Shown: positions 7,715 to 10,609 of the stretch, piece after piece | How the letters are laid out: each line of letters opens with the position of its first letter | Position numbering within the stretch: the first letter of the stretch is position 1 | DNA from: Cyclobacteriaceae bacterium | GTDB taxonomy: Bacteria; Bacteroidota; Bacteroidia; Cytophagales; Cyclobacteriaceae | DNA: 10,609 nucleotides | Reading direction: 5' to 3' | Assembly (NCBI GenBank): GCA_025455445.1 | Contig: JALOMN010000164.1 | Location: forward strand, 1-10,609 | Notes under the pieces: generated by a model | Told to the model about the DNA's origin: nothing | Databases searched by the model: none | The model's input: only the letters and a program-made list of their open reading frames with translations | Made by a program: the position numbers and the translations under genes

Positions 7715-8290
7715 TTACAAAGAATCGAGTGGCTTTCTGGATTTATCTATTTCACGTGATTTCTTAAGCTCTGAAGGCGTTAAGCCGGTAACCTTTTTGA
7801 ACTGGGCCGATAAGTGTGCAATACTACTATAGCCGAGACGATCCGCTATTTCACTGATAGTAAGTTCATCATAAAATAAGAGTTCCTTCGCACGTTCTAT
7901 CTTTTGCCGAATGATGTATTGCTCAATAGTAATGCCTTCTACAGAAGAAAATAAACTACTCAGATAGTTGTATTCATGGTGCATTTCCTCAGCAAGGATA
8001 TCCGACCAGTTTTGTTTCAGGTTTACCCGATCGGCATGATGAATCAATTGAATAATCCTGTTCTTCATGGCTTCAATCATCCTGGCTTTGCGATCATCTA
8101 TACGCTCAAAACCTAACAACTGAAGTTCTTTATCAAATACATTAAGTTTATTCTCTGGAAGATTTTCCTCTTTCAACACCACCTCACCCAGAGAGACTTT
8201 TTCGGCATGCAACCCTGACTTTTCAATAACCTGTTGCACTGCCATGATACAGCGGTTGCAAACCATATTTTTGATATACAAAGTAGTCAT
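7715..8290 (-). CDS. AraC-family regulator with N-terminal HMA-like metal-binding half
   Basis: A 191-residue protein. Residues 1-64 look like an HMA-type fold: MTTLYIKNMVCNRC places C11 and C14 at the metal-site loop, followed by a helix (AVQQVIEKSG) and a VSLGEVVLKEE strand. The C-terminal part (about 95-175) is a two-HTH AraC DNA-binding domain; the second HTH is LTISEIADRLGYSSIAHLSAQF and ends in the family signature FKKVTGLTPSELKK. Such short HMA-AraC fusions are seen in Bacteroidota near copper genes; here the adjacent thioredoxin and copA make copper-responsive control the likely job (inference). The start is supported by KNMVCNRC directly after a short strand and by AAGGC just before the ATG. 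It begins 29 bases after the cupin stop codon, so it may be read in part from the cupin promoter. Whether it activates or represses cannot be read from the sequence. Confidence 0.88.
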   Translation of the reverse strand: MTTLYIKNMVCNRCIMAVQQVIEKSGLHAEKVSLGEVVLKEENLPENKLNVFDKELQLLGFERIDDRKARMIEAMKNRIIQLIHHADRVNLKQNWSDILAEEMHHEYNYLSSLFSSVEGITIEQYIIRQKIERAKELLFYDELTISEIADRLGYSSIAHLSAQFKKVTGLTPSELKKSREIDKSRKPLDSL

Positions 8291-8319
8291 GCCTTATAAA
8301 GTGCTGATTTACCAATCAG

Positions 8320-8847
8320 TTATCTACCAAAGTCATCCTGCACACGCACAATGTCACTTTCATCCGAAGGGTTGTTTGCATCTGTATGTTGCCAGATTTC
8401 AGCGATCATACCCCAACCGTTTGAAAGTCCAACAAGCCGATGACGCTGCCCTTGCTTTAAACGAACAATCTCCCCGGTTTTTAGTTCATGCACCGGGCCT
8501 TCCAAATCCGTATCACTGGTTACTACACCCGCCACTCCGGCTACCAGCTTCCAGATTTCAGCGCGCCTGTGATGATATTGCCATGACAACCGTGTGGCAG
8601 GTTGCACCATTAAAATCTTAGGACTGAGTTTTCCACTTATTTTTAGCGAACTGAAGTCTACATCAGGAAAATATTTTTTTGCAAACGCTTCGGCTTGTGA
8701 TTCATCTATCACAAAAAATCCACCCCAGGGTCTTTGAAAATCCTGCGCTGCCACGGTAAATTCCTCTCCTTTTAAATAAGCAGCAACGGAAGAAAAAATC
8801 TCTTCACGGGAACCTGTTAATTTTAATTCTGATTTCATTTTATACAT
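8320..8847 (-). CDS. Cupin protein resembling the mannose-6-phosphate isomerase type II domain
   Basis: A 175-residue stand-alone cupin. It resembles the C-terminal isomerase domain of bifunctional mannose-1-phosphate guanylyltransferase/mannose-6-phosphate isomerase (ManC): RPWG (39-42), LSWQYHHRRAEIW (87-99) with H92, H93 and E97 as likely metal ligands, GQRHRL with H136, and the ending DESDIVRVQDDFGR (162-175). The nucleotidyltransferase half is absent and an extra N-terminal segment of about 38 residues is present. The usual HHH of the metal site is HHR here, so the ligand set may differ. Stand-alone versions in Bacteroidota are often called phosphoheptose or mannose-6-phosphate isomerase-like; the substrate is unknown. 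It probably has no link to copper beyond being next to the regulator. MKSEL at 8838 is an equally possible start. Confidence 0.8.
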   Translation of the reverse strand: MYKMKSELKLTGSREEIFSSVAAYLKGEEFTVAAQDFQRPWGGFFVIDESQAEAFAKKYFPDVDFSSLKISGKLSPKILMVQPATRLSWQYHHRRAEIWKLVAGVAGVVTSDTDLEGPVHELKTGEIVRLKQGQRHRLVGLSNGWGMIAEIWQHTDANNPSDESDIVRVQDDFGR

Positions 8848-8879
8848 TTAACAATTATACATTCTGTTTTATGAGCGGA

Positions 8880-8910
8880 TTGTGAATGCTTTATAAAAAA
8901 TTTACTTTTC
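8880..8910 (+). promoter_or_regulatory. Likely Bacteroidota-type promoter of the permease gene
   Basis: TTG at 8880-8882 and TACTTTTC at 8903-8910 are separated by 20 bases, close to the Bacteroidota primary sigma pattern TTTG, about 19-21 bases, TAnnTTTG, with one mismatch in the -7 box. The permease ATG follows 15 bases later. It lies in the 78-base divergent region shared with the cupin gene. Confidence 0.4.
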
Positions 8911-8925
8911 GACTTAAGAATTCCA

Positions 8926-10376
8926 ATGTCTCACACCCACAGCAAAAGTAATTCAAATCAGGAAACAAATCTGAGTCGGCAGCTAGGTTTAACCGGATTG
9001 GCTGCCACGGGCATCTGCTCCATGATTGGCGCCTCTATTTATGTAGTGCCATTTATGATTCAGCGCAACGTGCCGGGCATCGGACCGTACGTACTGCCTG
9101 CGTTTTTATTTGCTGCCATACCTGCTGAAGTTACATCTACGCCAGTCGGGCATTGCATCCCTATCTCGGTTTTGTGGCAAGCTTTTCACAATGGTTTGGA
9201 CTTTCGATAGTAATTGGCGTGGTGAGCTACGTAATCATTCCATTTATGCGCGATATCGCAACAGCGATGGCATGGAATGATTTAGCCAACACATTAAATG
9301 AAGGCCCCGTGCGGGTGATACTTGCGCTATTGCTCCTATGGACATTTGTGTTAATCAACATCCGCGGACTCAAAGTATATGAACGCACATTAATACCCCT
9401 GATGGTGCTCATGTTTACACTTGGCGGCATTGTGATCATTACCGGACTCATGCACACGCCAAAAGAGTTTGCCGATGCACTACTTGCCAAAGAAGGAAAA
9501 ACCATTCCGCAAACAACTGCAGATTTTAACCTGAACACATTTCTCTCTGCCGCTGCATTGCTGTTCGCAAGTTTCATTGGCTTTGATTCCATCGCACAGG
9601 CAGGTGGTGAAGCAAAAAATCCTACTCGCAACCTACCCCGCGCCATTGGCATTGCCATCGTAACGGTGAGTTTATTCTATATGCTTTTCTCTTTTTCAGT
9701 ATATCATGCTGTGCCGTGGCAATTTGTTGCCGAGCAGGCGCAAATAAAAGATATTACTGCACCCGGCTTGTTGAGTTACCTCATCCCTTCCGGTTGGGCC
9801 GTGCTCATTGTATTGGGTGCAACCGTGGCACTCACAAATGATTTACCCGCCATGATTCTTTCCGTATCACGACTCATGTTCTCGTGGGCGGAAGATGGAA
9901 TCTTTCCACAGCACATTTCAAAAGTTCACCCAACCTATCACACACCACACCGTGCGATTTTATTGAGTGGAGTCATGGCAACGATTGGAATTCTGGGAAG
10001 TCATTTTGCCGGAGATTTTTTTCTGGGCATTGACATCATGGTCACTTCCATGCTTGTCAACTTTATGCTCATGTGTCTTTCTGTGGTGATGCTGCCGACT
10101 CACAACCCGGTGCTGGCTTCACAAATCTCTGTATTTAAATCACGCGCCCTTCAGTTGTTTTTAGGAGTGAGTGGCACGATTCTGTTAACCGCATTTTTAA
10201 TTATCCATATTACTAAAGATTTGAATGCCAATGTATCGGCCTGGTATTTTCATTCCACACCTGTGTGGCTGATTGTGATGGCATTGGCCTCAATCCTCTT
10301 CTTCTATCAATACAACAAATTGAAAAAATCAGGCACCGATACTAAAAAACTATTTTCACAATTACCTCCTGAATAA
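8926..10376 (+). pseudogene. APC-superfamily amino-acid permease, frameshifted by an apparent internal deletion in TM2
   Basis: Inner-membrane transporter of the amino acid-polyamine-organocation family with a LeuT-type fold. The first frame (8926-9126) gives a hydrophilic N-terminus, then TM1 with GLTGLAATGICSMIGASIY and the start of TM2, GPYVLPAFLFAAIPA. After A67 (codon 9124-9126) the frame is lost and stops at 9210. From 9129 a second frame reads SYIYASRALHPYLGFVASF and continues to 10376 with about ten further hydrophobic segments, for example YERTLIPLMVLMFTLGGIV and HRAILLSGVMATIGILG. In relatives TM2 continues and is followed by a loop ending like AMPRAGG before SYxYASR; that stretch of roughly 18 residues is missing. 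The A before AGT would complete a GGA glycine codon, so a loss of 3n+1 bases just after 9126 fits. Substrate not assignable. The reductase start follows after 2 bases. Sequencing or assembly error is the main alternative. Confidence 0.8.
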
Positions 10377-10378
10377 TT

Positions 10379-10609
10379 ATGACTTCCCCATCAAAATATA
10401 TTGAACTGGCCCACGGCCTTACTATCTGTCGTGCCCTTACCGGTCTTTGGCAAATTGCAGACATGGAGCGCAATGGCAACAAAGTAAATGCACACGAGGC
10501 TGCTCAATCGATGCAGGCTTTTGCCGATGCTGGTTTCACCACGTTTGATATGGCCGATCATTATGGTTCGGCCGAAGAGATTGCCGGTGTGTTCCGTTCG
10601 CAATACAAA
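10379..10609 (+). CDS. Aldo/keto reductase (5' part; continues beyond window)
   Basis: The first 77 codons from the ATG at 10379, open to the right edge. FADAGFTTFDMADHYGSAEEI matches the N-terminal part of the aldo/keto reductase barrel, with the catalytic Asp (D57) and Tyr (Y62) in the usual D-x4-Y spacing. Such enzymes reduce carbonyls with NADPH in the cytoplasm; family members have about 300 residues, so most of the protein lies outside. The start is two bases after the permease stop, which suggests co-transcription. A substrate cannot be named from this part. Confidence 0.85.
   Translation, partial: MTSPSKYIELAHGLTICRALTGLWQIADMERNGNKVNAHEAAQSMQAFADAGFTTFDMADHYGSAEEIAGVFRSQYK

Noticed and set aside
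8304..8319. Hairpin CTGATT-TACC-AATCAG directly after the cupin stop codon
   Set aside because: The 6-bp A/T-rich stem without a U-run is too weak for an intrinsic terminator; it could arise by chance.
9227..9658. 143-codon open frame on the minus strand
   Set aside because: Antisense to the permease, whose membrane segments are clear in the forward frame.
1..10609. tRNA or rRNA genes, CRISPR arrays, insertion sequences, attachment sites
   Set aside because: No clover-leaf patterns, repeat-spacer arrays, transposase-like proteins or terminal inverted repeats with target duplications were seen by reading.

Overview
The window looks like a chromosomal segment from a member of the Bacteroidota, possibly from the Cytophagales or Chitinophagales side, though the sequence does not fix the order. 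Supporting signs are moderately AT-rich DNA, AT-rich leaders with almost no Shine-Dalgarno sequences, TAnnTTTG-like promoter boxes, a lipoprotein whose Cys is followed by acidic residues, and several families typical of this phylum (HYC_CC_PP-type small secreted protein, HMA-AraC regulator, stand-alone mannose-6-phosphate-isomerase-II-like cupin).

Layout. Positions 1-8847 are read leftward. Reading in the direction of transcription (right to left) there is a sugar-isomerase-like cupin, an AraC-type regulator with an N-terminal heavy-metal-binding half, a thioredoxin with a WCPPC site, a Cu+ P1B-1 ATPase (CopA), a 406-base non-coding stretch, a broken surface-lipoprotein gene (Calx-beta-like repeats plus YD-like repeats) ending in a clear terminator, a possible 33-residue membrane peptide, a small HMA metal chaperone, a Cys/His-rich small secreted protein, and the first 703 codons of a CusA-type RND pump that runs off the left edge. 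From 8926 rightward the strand switches: a broken APC-family amino-acid permease gene is followed after 2 bases by the start of an aldo/keto reductase that runs off the right edge.

Function. Most of the window is a copper (or silver) homeostasis island. The HMA-AraC protein is the likely metal-responsive regulator. CopA would move Cu+ from cytoplasm to periplasm, the HMA protein would carry Cu+ in the cytoplasm, and the CusA pump would expel it across the envelope; its methionine triad and proton-relay residues match the Cu+/Ag+ subgroup. The thioredoxin between regulator and CopA suggests a thiol-repair or metal-site-reducing role. CusB-like and TolC-like partners are not in the window and probably lie beyond the left edge.

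Oddities. Two genes (lipoprotein and permease) are each disrupted by what appears to be an internal deletion of several tens of bases with length 3n+1. For the lipoprotein the missing piece can be inferred by aligning its two internal repeats. Other points are a slippage-prone 9-bp repeat encoding LNE in the thioredoxin, an extra CxxC in the CopA nucleotide-binding domain, a HYC_CC_PP-like protein lacking the usual C-terminal part, and a 9-bp direct repeat just upstream of copA. I saw no RNA genes, insertion sequences or CRISPR arrays. I found no convincing wholly new system; the best candidates for novelty are the regulator-thioredoxin-CopA arrangement and the small peptide.
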